Shown here: positions 14,861-14,908 of the stretch, in pieces
Layout: each line of letters opens with the position of its first letter
Position numbering within the stretch: the first letter of the stretch is position 1
From: an uncultured Clostridium sp.
GTDB taxonomy: Bacteria; Bacillota; Clostridia; Christensenellales; CAG-138
DNA: 14,908 bases
Assembly (NCBI GenBank): GCA_900542285.1
Contig: UQNF01000043.1
Span: 1-14,908, forward strand
Direction: 5' to 3'
Translations under genes and position numbers: made by a program
The notes under the pieces: model-generated
The model's input: the letters and a program-made list of their open reading frames with translations, nothing else
Database searches by the model: none
Told to the model about the DNA's origin: nothing

Positions 14861-14908
14861 GAGCCCCGGGCTGCCGGCAGGCGAGGGCTTCGCCCCCCCC
14901 GAGGGGGG
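14861..14908. repeat. G/C-rich inverted-repeat cluster at the window edge
   Basis: The stretch has the palindrome CTGCCGGCAG (14871-14880), a GGCGA/TCGCC hairpin (14880-14884 with 14890-14894), and then eight C, GA and six G (14893-14908), itself an inverted repeat. Composition differs sharply from the A/T-rich sequence before it. It may be a dispersed repeat where the assembly stopped. Confidence 0.6.

Larger units (their letters stand above)
14503..14908. other. Upstream region of the protease gene to window end
   Basis: This 406-base stretch has no confident gene. It holds the protease promoters and ribosome binding site (14512-14563), a degraded-looking + strand reading frame (14594-14839, internal stop at 14678), a perfect GCTTAG/CTAAGC hairpin with a GCAA tetraloop (14701-14716), and a G/C-rich inverted-repeat cluster from 14861 to the edge. 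Confidence 0.6.

Overview
The window reads as a chromosomal segment of an anaerobic, probably gut- or rumen-associated Firmicute of the class Clostridia. The basis is the form of the 23S/5S rRNA ends, strong AGGAGG-type ribosome binding sites, sigma-A-like promoters with 17-bp spacers, citrate lyase accessory genes, an ACT-less SerA, and a large secreted protease ending in a type I dockerin. The exact order or genus cannot be fixed from the sequence alone. The window begins inside 23S rRNA and ends in a G/C-run inverted repeat, so both edges look like contig ends.

Layout. Positions 1-480 hold the 3' end of 23S rRNA and a 5S rRNA on the + strand, followed by a strong intrinsic terminator. Positions 480-960 are non-coding and unusually structured: a branched helix, a 22-bp perfect palindrome, a second terminator-like hairpin and a 35-bp direct repeat (32/35 identical). 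Positions 967-6111 are a + strand run: citD, citC, an unnamed membrane-anchored TPR/RCC1-propeller protein, a citX-citG fusion, then murI. The spacing between citC, the TPR/RCC1 gene and citXG is zero or overlapping, so they should be one transcription unit. This unit makes the citrate lyase acyl carrier protein, builds and attaches its prosthetic group and acetylates it. The alpha and beta subunits (citF, citE) are not in the window.

The rest is on the - strand. arcC (carbamate kinase) converges on murI across a shared hairpin and has its own extended -10 promoter. serC and serA form a two-gene serine biosynthesis operon with a good promoter and terminator. The last gene (9616-14502) encodes a 1628-residue secreted subtilisin-like protease with a PA insert, Ig-like and propeller-like domains and a C-terminal dockerin, implying docking to a cohesin-bearing scaffold or surface protein.

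The most unusual points are the TPR/RCC1 protein embedded in the citrate lyase activation operon, the separation of that operon from citE/citF, the structured element behind the rRNA operon, and the dockerin-tagged C5a-peptidase-like protease. None is proof of a new system; the first is the best candidate for an undescribed function.
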